Source of the DNA: Myxococcaceae bacterium
GTDB lineage: Bacteria > Myxococcota > Myxococcia > Myxococcales > Myxococcaceae
Length of the DNA stretch: 47,949 nucleotides
Reading direction: 5' to 3'
Assembly (NCBI GenBank): GCA_016926755.1
Contig: JAFGNZ010000256.1
Span: 1-47,949 of the forward strand
In this document: piece by piece, positions 9,409 through 20,884 of the stretch
How the letters are laid out: every line of letters starts with the position of its first letter
Numbering within the stretch: position 1 is the first letter of the stretch
Notes under the pieces: generated by a model
Database searches by the model: none
Seen by the model: the letters and a program-made list of their open reading frames with translations, nothing else
What the model was told of the DNA's origin: nothing
Translations under genes and position numbers: made by a program

Positions 9409-9783
9409 ATGGCCGAGCCGAAGAAGATCCTCCTTGTCGATGACTCGCCCACGGTCCTCTTGATGGAACGGTTGCTCCTCCAGGATGGGCCGTACGAGCT
9501 GCTCAGTGTCACCAGCGGCCAGGAGGCCTTGGAGACAGCCCTCTCGGCGCGCCCGGACGTGATCCTGATGGACGTGGTGATGCCGGGGATGGACGGCTTC
9601 GAGGTGTGCCGCCGGCTGCGCGCCGAGGAGGCCACGCGCGCCACGCCCATCATCCTGGTGACGACGCGCGGAGGCCCGGAGCACATCGAGCAAGGCTACG
9701 AGAGCGGCTGCAGCGACTACGTGACCAAGCCCTTCGATGGTAACGAGCTGAGGGCCAAGATCGAGGGTCTCCTGGGACACTGA
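9409..9783 (+). CDS. Single-domain response regulator (CheY-like)
   Basis: The 124-residue protein is one receiver domain. It has the acidic pair in ILLVDDSP, the phospho-acceptor Asp in [16 protein letters not shown] (Asp54), the switch Thr in ILVTTRGG and the conserved Lys in YVTKPFDG. There is no output domain, so it probably acts by binding partners, as CheY does, or as a phosphate sink. It is the first gene of the chemosensory operon, and its stop overlaps the next start as TGATG. The cognate kinase is most likely the CheA encoded downstream. Confidence 0.93.
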   Translation: MAEPKKILLVDDSPTVLLMERLLLQDGPYELLSVTSGQEALETALSARPDVILMDVVMPGMDGFEVCRRLRAEEATRATPIILVTTRGGPEHIEQGYESGCSDYVTKPFDGNELRAKIEGLLGH

Positions 9784-10787
9784 TGTCGCGTGACTCCAAA
9801 CCCGAGCTCGTCCTCCGCCCGAGAGTGGCCGCCGCGCTTCAGCGGCTGAGGGACAGCCGCGACGGCGGGGCGGTGGGGGTGATCGGGGAGATCGTCTCCC
9901 AGCTGCTGGGCTGCGAGGAGCACGCGCTGCTGGTGCTGGGGGAGGGCGGGGCGCGCCTCCAGCCCATCGCGGCCATGGGGCTCACCCCGCAGCGCCTGGA
10001 GTCCCTGCTGGCGCCCGAAGGGATCATCGGCCAGGTGGCCCGGCACGGCGTGCCCTACCTGGTGGGCCGGACCAGCTCCGTCGGTGCGCTGGCGCACGAG
10101 GCGGGGTTGACCGCCTGCATCGCGATCCGCAGCGGCAGGCAGGTGCGCGGAGTGCTCGCGCTGTTCCGGATGCTGCCCCAGAAGCGCTCTCTCACGGGGG
10201 AGGATCTCGAGCTGCTGGACGTGATCTCCGAGGAGGGGGCCCCCGCGTTCTCGGATCCTCGCGGGGGCGCCTTCATCCTGCAGCCCCCGTCCACGGAGCC
10301 CCTCCCGTCGCGGACAGCCCCGGGCCTGCGGGCCCTCTTCCTCCAGCCTGGAGGCGTGGTGACGGCGGCGCAGCCCACCGAGGTGACGACGATCCTGGGC
10401 TCGTGCGTCTCCGTGTGCCTGTGGGACGAGCACCTGCGCCTGGGCGGGATGAACCACTTCCTGCTCCCCACGGCTCCCAGGGGGCAGCTGCCCTGTGGCC
10501 GCCATGGAGAGGCCGCCATCCCCATGCTCCTGAGGGATCTGGAGCGGCTGGGCAGCCAGCGGCGGAACCTGCGGGCGAAGGTGTTCGGCGGCGCGCACGT
10601 GGCCGGGGCCCCGGCCGGTGGCGCGGGTCCCACCCTGGGCCAGCGCAACGCGGAGCTGGCCAGGCGCCTGCTCGCCGAGGCGGGCATCCCCATCATCGCC
10701 GAGGATCTCGGAGGGAGGGTGGGCCGCAAGCTGCGCTTCCGCACGGAGGACGGGCTGGCGTTGGTCAAGACGCTGGAAGGGGGCTGA
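9783..10787 (+). CDS. cheD: GAF-CheD fusion: chemoreceptor glutamine deamidase with sensory domain
   Basis: The 334-residue protein joins two modules. Residues about 15-150 look like a GAF domain (IGEIVSQLLGCEEHALLVL, GIIGQVARHGVPYLV, SGRQVRGVLALFR). Residues about 175-332 are CheD, which deamidates receptor glutamines. The triad is intact: Thr202 and Cys208 in TTILGSC, His225 in MNHF, with the Thr-Cys and Cys-His spacings (6 and 17) seen in characterised CheD. Most CheD proteins are single-domain and about 160 residues; the GAF extension could make deamidation ligand- or partner-dependent. The gene is translationally coupled to the receiver gene. Confidence 0.9.
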   Translation: MSRDSKPELVLRPRVAAALQRLRDSRDGGAVGVIGEIVSQLLGCEEHALLVLGEGGARLQPIAAMGLTPQRLESLLAPEGIIGQVARHGVPYLVGRTSSVGALAHEAGLTACIAIRSGRQVRGVLALFRMLPQKRSLTGEDLELLDVISEEGAPAFSDPRGGAFILQPPSTEPLPSRTAPGLRALFLQPGGVVTAAQPTEVTTILGSCVSVCLWDEHLRLGGMNHFLLPTAPRGQLPCGRHGEAAIPMLLRDLERLGSQRRNLRAKVFGGAHVAGAPAGGAGPTLGQRNAELARRLLAEAGIPIIAEDLGGRVGRKLRFRTEDGLALVKTLEGG

Positions 10788-10794
10788 AGGGCCC

Positions 10795-12459
10795 ATGAAG
10801 ACCGATCTCGAGATGGTCCGCCTGGCGTTTCGCGCCGAGGCCACGGAGCTGCTCGCGAATCTGGAGCGGGACTTCCTGGTGCTCGAGGACTCGGGGCCGG
10901 GAGGGGCTGAGGGCGTCCTGCGCTCCATCCATACCCTCAAGGGCAACGCCCTGCTGATGGGCTTCCCGGAGGCCTCCGAAGTGGCGCACACGGTGGAGGA
11001 TCTGCTCGCGCGGATCTCCCAGCGCGCCATCCCAGTGACTCCGGCGGTGGTGACCCTGCTGCTCCAGGGCGTGGACGCGCTCCGGCTGCAGATCGGCCTG
11101 TCGCCCACGGGCGAGGGCCGCGAGCGCCTCGATGTGAACGAGCTCCGCCGCCGGCTGAAGCAGGCGGCGAGCGCGGGGGCCTCTCCCGAGCCCTCGCCCG
11201 AGCGGGACGGTGGCCCCTCCTCGGAGCGGCCCCCGGAGGCGGCCGCACACGCCGCGCCGGAGCGGACGCTGAGGGTGGGGCTGGATCGGCTCGATCGGAT
11301 GCTGGACCTCACCGGGGAGATCGCCATCGCGCGCGGGCGGCTGACGGCCATGCTGGAGAAGGCCGGGAGCTACTCCGCCGAGCAGCTGCTCGAGGCGCAC
11401 CGGGAGGCGGATCACCTGTACCTGGATCTCCAGGAGCTGGTGCTGCGGGCGCGGATGGTCCCCATCGGGCGCGCCTTCCAGCCCTTCGCGCGGACGCTGC
11501 ACGATCTGTGCGCGGCCACGGGCAAGCTGGTGCGGCTGGAGCTGAGCGGGGAGGAGGTGGAGGTGGACACCACCGTCGTCGACCTCATCCGGGATCCGCT
11601 CACCCACCTGATCCGCAACGCGGTGGACCACGGCATCGAGCTCCCTTCGGTCCGGAAGCAGCGCGGCAAGAACTACCTGGGCACCCTGCGGCTGCGCGCC
11701 TTCCACGACGCCGGTAGCATCGTCGTGGAGGTGGCGGACGATGGGGCGGGCCTGGACCGGGAGCGCATCCGCGAGCGGGCGCGCGCCCTGGGGCTGCTGG
11801 GGCCAAACGAGGAGCGGCAGGACGCGGAGCTGTTCCAGCTCATCTTCGTTCCAGGCTTCTCCACCGCCGAGCGCATCACCAAGCTGTCGGGCCGTGGCAT
11901 CGGCATGGACGTGGTGAAGGCCAATATCGAGGCCCTGCGGGGCACCATCGCCATCGAGTCCACCGCGGGGGCTGGCACCACCTTCCGCATGCGCCTGCCG
12001 CTCATGCTCTCCATCATCGAGGGCTTCTCGGTGGGCGTGGGCGAGGAGACCTACGTGCTGCCGCTCCAGAGCGTGCTGGAGTGCGTGGAGCTGCCGCGGG
12101 AGGAGCCGCGGCAGGGGCGCACCGGGGTGCTCGGCCTGCGCGGCCAGCCGCTGCCCTGGCTGCGCCTGCGCGAGCACTTCGGAGTGGAGGGGCCTGCTCC
12201 CGAGCGGGAGAGCGTGGTCGTCATCCACCATGGCCGAGGGCAGGCGGGGCTCGTCGTGGACACCCTGTTCGGACAGGGGCAGACGGTCGTCAAGCCGCTC
12301 AGCAAGCTCTTCCAGCACGTCCCCGGCGTCTCCGGCTCCGCCATCCTCGGCACCGGGCGGGTGGCCCTCATCCTCGACGTGCCCACCCTCTTCGAAAAGG
12401 CCCTTCGGCTCCCTGCTCCCCGCCTCCCTGAGGCGCCCTCACCCACGGACAGCCCATGA
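10795..12459 (+). CDS. cheA: Chemotaxis histidine kinase CheA (no P2 domain)
   Basis: The 554-residue kinase has an Hpt (P1) domain with phospho-accepting His46 in [15 protein letters not shown], then a Pro/Ser/Glu-rich linker around residues 125-155. The P3 dimerisation helices and P4 ATP-binding domain follow ([13 protein letters not shown] box, [12 protein letters not shown]1 box, [11 protein letters not shown]2 box), and a CheW-like P5 domain ends the protein. The P2 CheY-docking domain is missing; the short linker joins P1 directly to P3. ATG 10795 lies eight bases after cheD. The stop overlaps the receptor start (ATGA). Confidence 0.95.
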   Translation: MKTDLEMVRLAFRAEATELLANLERDFLVLEDSGPGGAEGVLRSIHTLKGNALLMGFPEASEVAHTVEDLLARISQRAIPVTPAVVTLLLQGVDALRLQIGLSPTGEGRERLDVNELRRRLKQAASAGASPEPSPERDGGPSSERPPEAAAHAAPERTLRVGLDRLDRMLDLTGEIAIARGRLTAMLEKAGSYSAEQLLEAHREADHLYLDLQELVLRARMVPIGRAFQPFARTLHDLCAATGKLVRLELSGEEVEVDTTVVDLIRDPLTHLIRNAVDHGIELPSVRKQRGKNYLGTLRLRAFHDAGSIVVEVADDGAGLDRERIRERARALGLLGPNEERQDAELFQLIFVPGFSTAERITKLSGRGIGMDVVKANIEALRGTIAIESTAGAGTTFRMRLPLMLSIIEGFSVGVGEETYVLPLQSVLECVELPREEPRQGRTGVLGLRGQPLPWLRLREHFGVEGPAPERESVVVIHHGRGQAGLVVDTLFGQGQTVVKPLSKLFQHVPGVSGSAILGTGRVALILDVPTLFEKALRLPAPRLPEAPSPTDSP

Positions 12460-14144
12460 CCTGGTTCCAGAACTTCAAGATCCGCACCAAAGTCTTCGGC
12501 GCCTTCTTCCTCCTCTTGCTCATCACCACGGGGATCGGCGTCTTCGCCCTGCGGCACCTGTCCGCGCTGCATGAGGCGACCGAGCGGATCGTCAACCACG
12601 AGATACCATCGGTCGTCGCCTTCGCGGCGGTGCACAGCAGCTTCAGGGACTATCGGATCGCCGAGATGCAGCACATCCTCGCCTCGACCCCGGAGCAGCG
12701 GGCGCACTACGAGCTCATCCTCGCGCGAGAGATGGAGGTGATGACGACGAACGCCGCGGTCTATGAGCCCCTCATCGATCAGGAGGAGGCGCGCCGCCTG
12801 TACGCCGAGCTCACCGAGCTCTGGAAGGACTTCCATGCCGAGCATGAGCGGGTGCTCGAGCTGTCTCGGCAGGACCAGGACGCGCAGGCCCAGGCCATCA
12901 TCAACAGTCGCTCCACGCAGATCTTCGAGCAGATGTCCGACAAGCAGGATGAGCTCGTGGAGCTCGATCTCCAGAGCGCGCGCAGTGCGGCGGAGGCGGC
13001 GGATCGCACCCACGCGGCGGCGCGGAGGCTCATCGTGCTGATGCTGCTGGCGGGGGGCCTGGTGGGCATCCTCCTGAGCCTGGCCATCGCCTGGAGCATC
13101 TCGCGGCCGCTGGCGGACGCCGTGCGGGTGGCCGACCGCATCGCCCAGGGCGATCTGACGGTGCGCATCGACGCGACGGGGGAGGACGAGACGGGCCGGC
13201 TGCTGGGCGCCATGCGCGGGATGATCCAGCGGCTGGCGCAGGTGATCAGCGAGGTGCGGGAGGGCGCGGTGGCGTTGACGTCGGCGTCGGCCCAGGTGTC
13301 CGCCTCCTCGCAGACCCTGTCACTGGGCACCAGCGAGCAGGCCAGCAGCATGGAGGAGACGACGGCGAGCCTGGAGCAGATGAACGCGACCATCGAGCAG
13401 AACAGCCACCACAGCCGGCAGATGGAGCAGATGGCCCTCCAGGGCGCCAAGGAGGCCACCGAGAGCGGCCAGGCGGTGGAGGAGACGGTGGAGGCGATGA
13501 ACGCGATCGCCGAGAAGATCGGCATCATCGAGGAGATCGCGTACCAGACGAACCTGCTGGCGCTGAACGCGGCGATCGAGGCGGCCCGCGCCGGGGAGCA
13601 CGGCCGGGGGTTCGCGGTGGTGGCCACGGAGGTGCGCAAGCTGGCCGAGCGCAGCCAGGTGGCGGCCAAGGAGATCAGCGGGCTGGCGACCCGGAGCGTG
13701 AAGGTGGCCCAGCGCTCGGGGACGCTGCTGGAGGCCCTGGTGCCGTCGATCAAGAAGACCTCGGAGCTGGTGCAGGAGGTGGTGGCGGCCAGCACGGATC
13801 AGGCGGCGGGGGTGCAGCAGATGGGGCGGGCGATGGTGCAGGTGGACCAGGTGACCCAGCGCAATGCGTCCGCGGCGGAGGAGCTGGCCTCGACGGCGGA
13901 GGAGCTGTCCGCGCAGGCCGCGGCGTTGCAGCAGGTGGTGTCGTTCTTCCAGGTGTTCCAGGAGGAGGCGAGGCCGCCGCGTCCGATGACGCCCACGGCA
14001 AACAAGGGGGCGCTGGGAGGCGGCCAGCCGATCCTGCCCGCCAGCGCCGCGCAAGGCCTGAAGGCCGCCAGCCAGGGGCTCCGCTCCCTCGGCCAGGATG
14101 GGCCCCCGCCCAACCCCGAGGACCGTGAGTTCAAGCGCTTCTAG
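12456..14144 (+). CDS. Methyl-accepting chemotaxis protein
   Basis: The 562-residue receptor has TM1 at about residues 13-32 ([20 protein letters not shown]), a four-helix-bundle-type periplasmic domain (about 33-190), TM2 at about 192-213, a HAMP domain and a long signalling coiled coil. The hairpin tip [20 protein letters not shown] and the following [18 protein letters not shown] are intact. After the signalling domain come about 60 flexible residues ending in EFKRF, which fits the aromatic-x-x-aromatic pattern of CheR-tethering pentapeptides. The gene overlaps cheA by four bases and is followed by cheW and cheR, so it is probably the dedicated receptor of this system. Confidence 0.95.
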   Translation: MTWFQNFKIRTKVFGAFFLLLLITTGIGVFALRHLSALHEATERIVNHEIPSVVAFAAVHSSFRDYRIAEMQHILASTPEQRAHYELILAREMEVMTTNAAVYEPLIDQEEARRLYAELTELWKDFHAEHERVLELSRQDQDAQAQAIINSRSTQIFEQMSDKQDELVELDLQSARSAAEAADRTHAAARRLIVLMLLAGGLVGILLSLAIAWSISRPLADAVRVADRIAQGDLTVRIDATGEDETGRLLGAMRGMIQRLAQVISEVREGAVALTSASAQVSASSQTLSLGTSEQASSMEETTASLEQMNATIEQNSHHSRQMEQMALQGAKEATESGQAVEETVEAMNAIAEKIGIIEEIAYQTNLLALNAAIEAARAGEHGRGFAVVATEVRKLAERSQVAAKEISGLATRSVKVAQRSGTLLEALVPSIKKTSELVQEVVAASTDQAAGVQQMGRAMVQVDQVTQRNASAAEELASTAEELSAQAAALQQVVSFFQVFQEEARPPRPMTPTANKGALGGGQPILPASAAQGLKAASQGLRSLGQDGPPPNPEDREFKRF

Positions 14145-14153
14145 GAGCCAGCC

Positions 14154-14639
14154 ATGAGCCAGCCCACGGCCGTGTCCCTCACCCAATACCTGAGCTTCTT
14201 CATCGCCGGAGAGGAGTACGCCATTGGCATCCTCCAGGTCCGCGAGATCATCGAGTACGAGACGGTGACGCGAGTGCCCAGCGCGCCACCGTGGATCCGG
14301 GGCGTGACGAACCTGCGCGGCAGCGTGCTGCCCGTCGTCGACCTGGCGATGAAGTTCGGCCTTCCGCCCAGCACCATCAACCGCCGCAGCTGCATCGTCG
14401 TGGTGGAGGTGAGCTTCCAGGGCGAGAAGCTGGTGATGGGCGTGCTGGCGGATGCCGTCGGGCAGGTGCTGGATCTGGGGCCGGGAGACGTGGAGCCGGT
14501 GCCGGCCTTCGGCACCTCCGTCCAGGCCGACTACCTGGCCGGGATGGGGCGGGCCGGCAAGAAGTTCATCCTCCTGCTCGACATCGACCGCGTCCTGAGC
14601 GGCCAGGAGCTTCGGGCAACCAGCGTGGTGGTGCCGTGA
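14154..14639 (+). CDS. cheW: Chemotaxis coupling protein CheW
   Basis: CheW bridges chemoreceptor and CheA in the signalling array. The 161-residue protein is a single CheW domain: YLSFFIAGEEYAIGILQVREIIEY at the start, the core APPWIRGVTNLRGSVLPVVDL with the conserved NLRG turn, and LGVLADAVGQV-like and FILLLDIDRVL strands near the end. Length is standard. It lies nine bases after the receptor gene and overlaps cheR as GTGA. Confidence 0.95.
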   Translation: MSQPTAVSLTQYLSFFIAGEEYAIGILQVREIIEYETVTRVPSAPPWIRGVTNLRGSVLPVVDLAMKFGLPPSTINRRSCIVVVEVSFQGEKLVMGVLADAVGQVLDLGPGDVEPVPAFGTSVQADYLAGMGRAGKKFILLLDIDRVLSGQELRATSVVVP

Positions 14640-15532
14640 CCTTGGGTTACTCCTCCTCGAAGCCGCGGCGCCTCGCGCCGGAGCTCCTCGCGGGCCCGCC
14701 GGAGCTCCCCGACCGCGTCTTCCGCGGCTACCAGCAGCTCATCTACAGCGAGGCGGGCATCCACCTCGGCTCGCACAAGAAGGCGCTGCTGGTGGGGCGG
14801 CTGTCGCGCCGGCTGCGAGAGCTGGGGGGCACCTCCTTCAGCGCCTACCTGCGCCGGGTGGAGGAGGATCCCGAGGAGCGCGTGCGGCTGCTGGACGCCC
14901 TCTGCACCCACGAGACGCGCTTCTTCCGCGAGCCTCGGCACTTCCGCTTCCTCGAGGACGAGGTGCTGCCCCGCTGGCGCGCCCAGGGCACTCCGGGGGC
15001 GGGGACGCGGCGGGTGCGGGTGTGGAGCGCGGGGTGCTCGACGGGAGAGGAGGCCTTCTCCCTGGCCATGGTGCTGCGCTTCCACCTGCCGGCGGAGGAG
15101 GGCTGGCAGATCGAGATCCTCGCCACGGATCTGTCCACGCGGATCCTCGAGCGGGCCCGCGAGACGCTCTGGCCGGTGGAGAAGGCACGGGAGATCCCCA
15201 CCCACTACTTGAAGGCGTTCATGCTCCGCGGCACCGGGAGCCAGGAAGGCCGGATGAAGGCCGGCCCCGAGCTGCGCTCCCTGGTGCGCTTCCAGCGCGT
15301 CAACCTCAACGAGGAGCACTACCCGGTGATGGGCCAGTTCGATCTCCTCTTCTGCCGCAATGTCTTCATCTACTTCGACGCGGCCTCCAGGGCTCGGGCC
15401 CTCGATCGGCTCCTGGGCCACCTGGCCCCCCAGGGCTACTTCTTCGTCGGCCATGCCGAGAGCCTGAGCTCCCTGGCTCACCGCGTCCGCGCCGTCCAGC
15501 CCACCATCTATACCGCCGAGCACACCGGGTAG
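14636..15532 (+). CDS. cheR: Chemoreceptor methyltransferase CheR
   Basis: CheR methylates receptor glutamates using S-adenosylmethionine. The 298-residue protein has the N-terminal helical domain (GIHLGSHKKALLVGRLSRRLREL) and the methyltransferase domain with VWSAGCSTGEEAFSLAM (SAM site), ILATDLS, NLNEEHYP and LLFCRNVFIYF. TETRFFRE is present here as HETRFFREP. There is no C-terminal TPR extension. The start is GTG 14636 overlapping the cheW stop (GTGA); longer open frames upstream overlap cheW and carry no similarity. It is the last gene of the operon; no cheB follows. Confidence 0.94.
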   Translation: MTLGYSSSKPRRLAPELLAGPPELPDRVFRGYQQLIYSEAGIHLGSHKKALLVGRLSRRLRELGGTSFSAYLRRVEEDPEERVRLLDALCTHETRFFREPRHFRFLEDEVLPRWRAQGTPGAGTRRVRVWSAGCSTGEEAFSLAMVLRFHLPAEEGWQIEILATDLSTRILERARETLWPVEKAREIPTHYLKAFMLRGTGSQEGRMKAGPELRSLVRFQRVNLNEEHYPVMGQFDLLFCRNVFIYFDAASRARALDRLLGHLAPQGYFFVGHAESLSSLAHRVRAVQPTIYTAEHTG

Positions 15533-15610
15533 ACCCCTGCGGCCGGAGCGGTAGAGTGGGGCCGGGCGGCTGCGCCGGAGCACCCCGGCCGAAGCGCCCG
15601 AGGAGGACCC

Positions 15611-17980
<2,370 letters not shown>

Positions 17981-18046
17981 GCTCGACGCCGCTGGCGGCG
18001 CCCCGGTGCTGACCGAGGTGCCGCGGCGGGGCCAGCGCGCCTCGCG

Positions 18047-18961
18047 TCACGAGTGCAGCGTCGTGTCCTCGGGCCGCTGCGCCGACGTCTGCTCCGAGTC
18101 CTCTGCCCGGCGCTCCTGCGCCTGGGCTCTCCGGCCCGGGGCCTCGGCGCTGGCCTGCTCTCCCCGGATGACGCGCAGCGTGTTGTGGATGTCCTTCACC
18201 CCCAGCACGGACTCGGCGAGCGCCTCGATGGCCCACTTCTCCTCCCGGCTCCGCACCGTTCCCTCGAGGGTGACCTCGCCCTCGCGCACGAGGACTTCCA
18301 CGTTCTCGGCATCCATCCAGCCCGTCATCAGCCGGTCGCAGATGTCCTCGCGGATGCGCGCGTCGGAGCGCTGGTAGCTCTTCGGCCCCCGCCCCGTGGG
18401 ACGCGGCGCGCCCGAGCGGTAGGTGCCACCGCCCCCGAGGAAGCCGCCGTGGCCGAGCTCATGGTCCTCGATCCGGGTGGTGCTGGTGCCGTAGCCCGAG
18501 AGGGGCGGCTCCATGTTCTCGACGCCCGGGCCGTGGCCGTAGTGGGGCGGGTGGTCACGGCGCCGGCGCCGCTCCCGGTAGCGCTCCTTCAGCTCCGACA
18601 TGTCGTCCAGGTCACGCAGCCCGGCGAGGTGGGAGTGGTTGTGCTCCCCATGCTCCGGCCCTTCACCGAAGCGGCGCGTTTCGTAGCCATGGCGCCCGCC
18701 CCGATCTCCATAATCGGCGCCTCGGCCGCCGCGGTCAAAGTGCTCCTCGTCCACGCTCCGGACGCGCATGTCCCGGTCGAAGTGCTCCTCGGCCCGCGGA
18801 TCCCCGCGCTCCCACTCCCGGCCCAGCCGCTCGCCGCCCCCATAGCCCCGCTCGTCCGAGCCCCGGTAGCGATCGGCCCGCCAGTCGATCCGCCGCTCCG
18901 TGTCCGGATCTCTCCGTTCACCCCTGAATCGCCTCTCTTCGTCGTTGCGCCTGTCTGCCAT
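18047..18961 (-). CDS. BON-domain protein with long charged disordered N-terminus
   Basis: The 304-residue protein has two parts. Residues 1-195 are rich in Arg, Asp, Glu and Gly (ERRFRGERRDPDTERRIDWR, HFDRGGRGADYGDRGG) with no predicted fold. Residues about 197-270 match a BON domain: DARIREDICDRLMTGWMDAENVEVLVREGEVTLEG followed by a helix and VLGVKDIHNTLRV. BON domains usually bind phospholipid or other envelope components in secreted proteins, but no signal peptide is seen here. It is convergent with the oxidoreductase gene. Function unknown. Confidence 0.8.
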   Translation of the reverse strand: MADRRNDEERRFRGERRDPDTERRIDWRADRYRGSDERGYGGGERLGREWERGDPRAEEHFDRDMRVRSVDEEHFDRGGRGADYGDRGGRHGYETRRFGEGPEHGEHNHSHLAGLRDLDDMSELKERYRERRRRRDHPPHYGHGPGVENMEPPLSGYGTSTTRIEDHELGHGGFLGGGGTYRSGAPRPTGRGPKSYQRSDARIREDICDRLMTGWMDAENVEVLVREGEVTLEGTVRSREEKWAIEALAESVLGVKDIHNTLRVIRGEQASAEAPGRRAQAQERRAEDSEQTSAQRPEDTTLHS

Positions 18962-19135
18962 CGCGGCCTCCCGAGGGGCCTGCAGACGGCCCCGTCCTCG
19001 TCCCCACGCCTGGCCGTCCGGAGCCAGGGGGTCTTCAGGAGGTTCGTGATCCGCGGGGCGCGCGGCAACATGCCCCCCGTGAGCCCGCGGGGCGGGCAGG
19101 GGAGGGGGCTACCGCGCCAGCTCCACCCGCTCCAT

Positions 19136-19366
19136 CTAGTCGCGCACATCCCTCAGGTCGGGGAGTTTGTCCGGGTCGATCTTCAGCGCGATGCACAGCC
19201 GCGTCAGCGTGGCGACGCTGGGCAGCAGCCGGCCGCGCTCAATGCCCCCGTACGTCATGGGGTGCAGCTCGGTCCGCTGGGCGACCTCCTCCTGTGTCAG
19301 CCCGGCGCGCTCTCGGGCTGCTCGGATGGCGGCCCCAAGGGCCAGGGCCCGCTCTCTCTGACTCAT
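19136..19366 (-). CDS. Small XRE-family regulator divergent from a kinase-like gene (copy 1)
   Basis: The 76-residue protein is little more than a helix-turn-helix: AIRAARERAGLTQEEVAQRT (helices 1-2) and YGGIERGRLLPSVATLTRLC (recognition and following helix). It is close in sequence to the proteins at 46876-47241 and 47295-47522, all sharing AGLTxxxVA, YxxxERG and PxxxTLxxLC. Like the latter it is divergent from a kinase-like gene. It probably represses its own promoter and perhaps the divergent kinase gene; direct evidence is lacking. Confidence 0.88.
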   Translation of the reverse strand: MSQRERALALGAAIRAARERAGLTQEEVAQRTELHPMTYGGIERGRLLPSVATLTRLCIALKIDPDKLPDLRDVRD

Positions 19367-19533
19367 GGGGAACTCCGTGGGGAGGGGCAGCCTACGCCAT
19401 ATGCCGCAGGGTGTCTTTCCACTCGATCTTCCAATCCGGGGCTACTCTCGAAGTAGAGTCGCTGTAAATTTACCCTTTGGGTTGTCCCTTGGTGAAAGCG
19501 CCCATTCTTACACGAACGAAGAGGAGCCCCTCC
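19367..19533. promoter_or_regulatory. Divergent control region with short inverted repeats
   Basis: This 167-base region between the XRE gene and the kinase-like gene holds two short dyads: CTACT-ctcga-AGTAG at 19442-19456 and ACCC-TTT-GGGT at 19472-19482. GAGGAG at 19521-19526 is the ribosome binding site that fixes the downstream start at 19534. The dyads are candidate operators for the adjacent regulator; this is inference. Confidence 0.4.
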
Positions 19534-20763
19534 ATGCCGAGCTCGCCCTCGGTCCGTCCTCCAGCCCCCCCCCCCGTGCTCCTGCAGTCCGGGCGTACGA
19601 CGTATGAGCTCATCCGCCCGTTGGAACAGACGTGGCACGGCGAGCTGCTGCTCGCGCGGCGGCACTTCGGCGCGATGGCCGGGGACTACGTCGTCCTCAA
19701 GCGGCTGCGGCAGAACTGCCGGGAGGAGGACTACCGGCGGCTGATGGAGGAGGTGGCCATCACCGCGCGGCTGCGGCACCCCGCCATCGCGGGGATGCAC
19801 GATCTGGAGGGCACCGCGGCGGACCCCTACCTCGTGCTGGAGCACGTGGACGGGCACCGGCTGGACACCATCCTCGAGCTCGCCGGCCAGGTGGGCAAGC
19901 CGCTGTCGGAGGCCTTCGCGTGCTACGTGGGGACCGAGATCGCGGACGCGCTCCACCACGCCCACATGCTCTCCACCGAGCAGGGGCGCTGGCTGCGCCT
20001 GGTCCACCGCAACGTGTCCCCCCACACCATCATGGTGGGGGCCCGGGGGGAGGTGAAGCTCACCGACTTCGGCTCCGTCCTGGTGGAGCTCCCGGAGCGC
20101 CAGCGCACGGAGGACGACGTGCTGCCCGGCAACCTCGCCTACGCCTCTCCCGAGCTGACGAAGAAGGGGCGGATCGACGGGCGCACGGACCAGTTCTCGC
20201 TGGCCGCCGTGCTGCTGCACCTGCTCACGGGCCAGCCGCTGATCGAGGGCGCCGATCGCGTCACCCAGGAGCTGCTCGAGCTGCGCCGCCGGATGGAGGA
20301 GGCGGCGGCGCTGGGCAGCGGGGACCGGGCCGCGGCCGCGCTCCTGCTGGACCTCCGGACCCAGAGCCACAAGCTCACCTGGGCCTTCATCAACCAGCTC
20401 CGGGCGCTGAGCGCTCGGGATGTCGCGGAGGCCACACGGACGCTGTCCACGGGCCTGCGCCCCATCCTCCGCCGGGCCCTGGCTCCTCGCCCGTCGGACC
20501 GGTACAGCTCGTGCGAGGAGTTCTGCCATGAGCTGCGCCTGCACCTGTGGCGCATCGGACAGCTCTACGGCCGGCAGGAGGCGCAGGGCGAGGTGGCGGC
20601 CCTGCTCAAGGCGCTCGCGCGGAGCAAGCCTCGGAGCGCGCCTCCCCGGGCTGCCGCCGCGCCAGAGGCTGTCTCGGCGGCGCGGGGCGAGGGGCCGGTG
20701 TCGGGCCGGCGCGCTCAGGCCTCGGCGGAGCTGCGCCGCAAGCGGGAGGGCTCGTCCCGGTGA
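19534..20763 (+). CDS. Kinase-like protein with altered catalytic loop (pseudokinase 1)
   Basis: The 409-residue protein has a Hanks-type kinase fold: ATP-site lysine Lys56 in VVLKRLR, hinge LVLEHVDGHRL, DFG intact at 178-180 (KLTDFGSV) and YASPEL of the activation segment. The catalytic loop reads VHRNVSPHTIM: the catalytic Asp is Asn160 and the metal-binding Asn is Thr165. No GxGxxG loop is seen. Phosphotransfer is therefore doubtful. About 110 residues follow the kinase domain, including LYGRQEAQGEVAALL, which recurs in the paralogue at 45681. ATG 19534 is chosen for its ribosome binding site; a TTG further upstream is unlikely. It is divergent from a small XRE gene. Confidence 0.88.
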   Translation: MPSSPSVRPPAPPPVLLQSGRTTYELIRPLEQTWHGELLLARRHFGAMAGDYVVLKRLRQNCREEDYRRLMEEVAITARLRHPAIAGMHDLEGTAADPYLVLEHVDGHRLDTILELAGQVGKPLSEAFACYVGTEIADALHHAHMLSTEQGRWLRLVHRNVSPHTIMVGARGEVKLTDFGSVLVELPERQRTEDDVLPGNLAYASPELTKKGRIDGRTDQFSLAAVLLHLLTGQPLIEGADRVTQELLELRRRMEEAAALGSGDRAAAALLLDLRTQSHKLTWAFINQLRALSARDVAEATRTLSTGLRPILRRALAPRPSDRYSSCEEFCHELRLHLWRIGQLYGRQEAQGEVAALLKALARSKPRSAPPRAAAAPEAVSAARGEGPVSGRRAQASAELRRKREGSSR

Positions 20764-20884
20764 GAGGGGCGGGCAGGCAGGGGTGGCACCCCCGCCCGGT
20801 CGTGCACAGGCTTGGGCGGTGATTGGCGCCGGGCGTGGGCTGTGTTAGGCCGCCCCTCCCCCCTCTGAGGAGACAGGAGAACGT

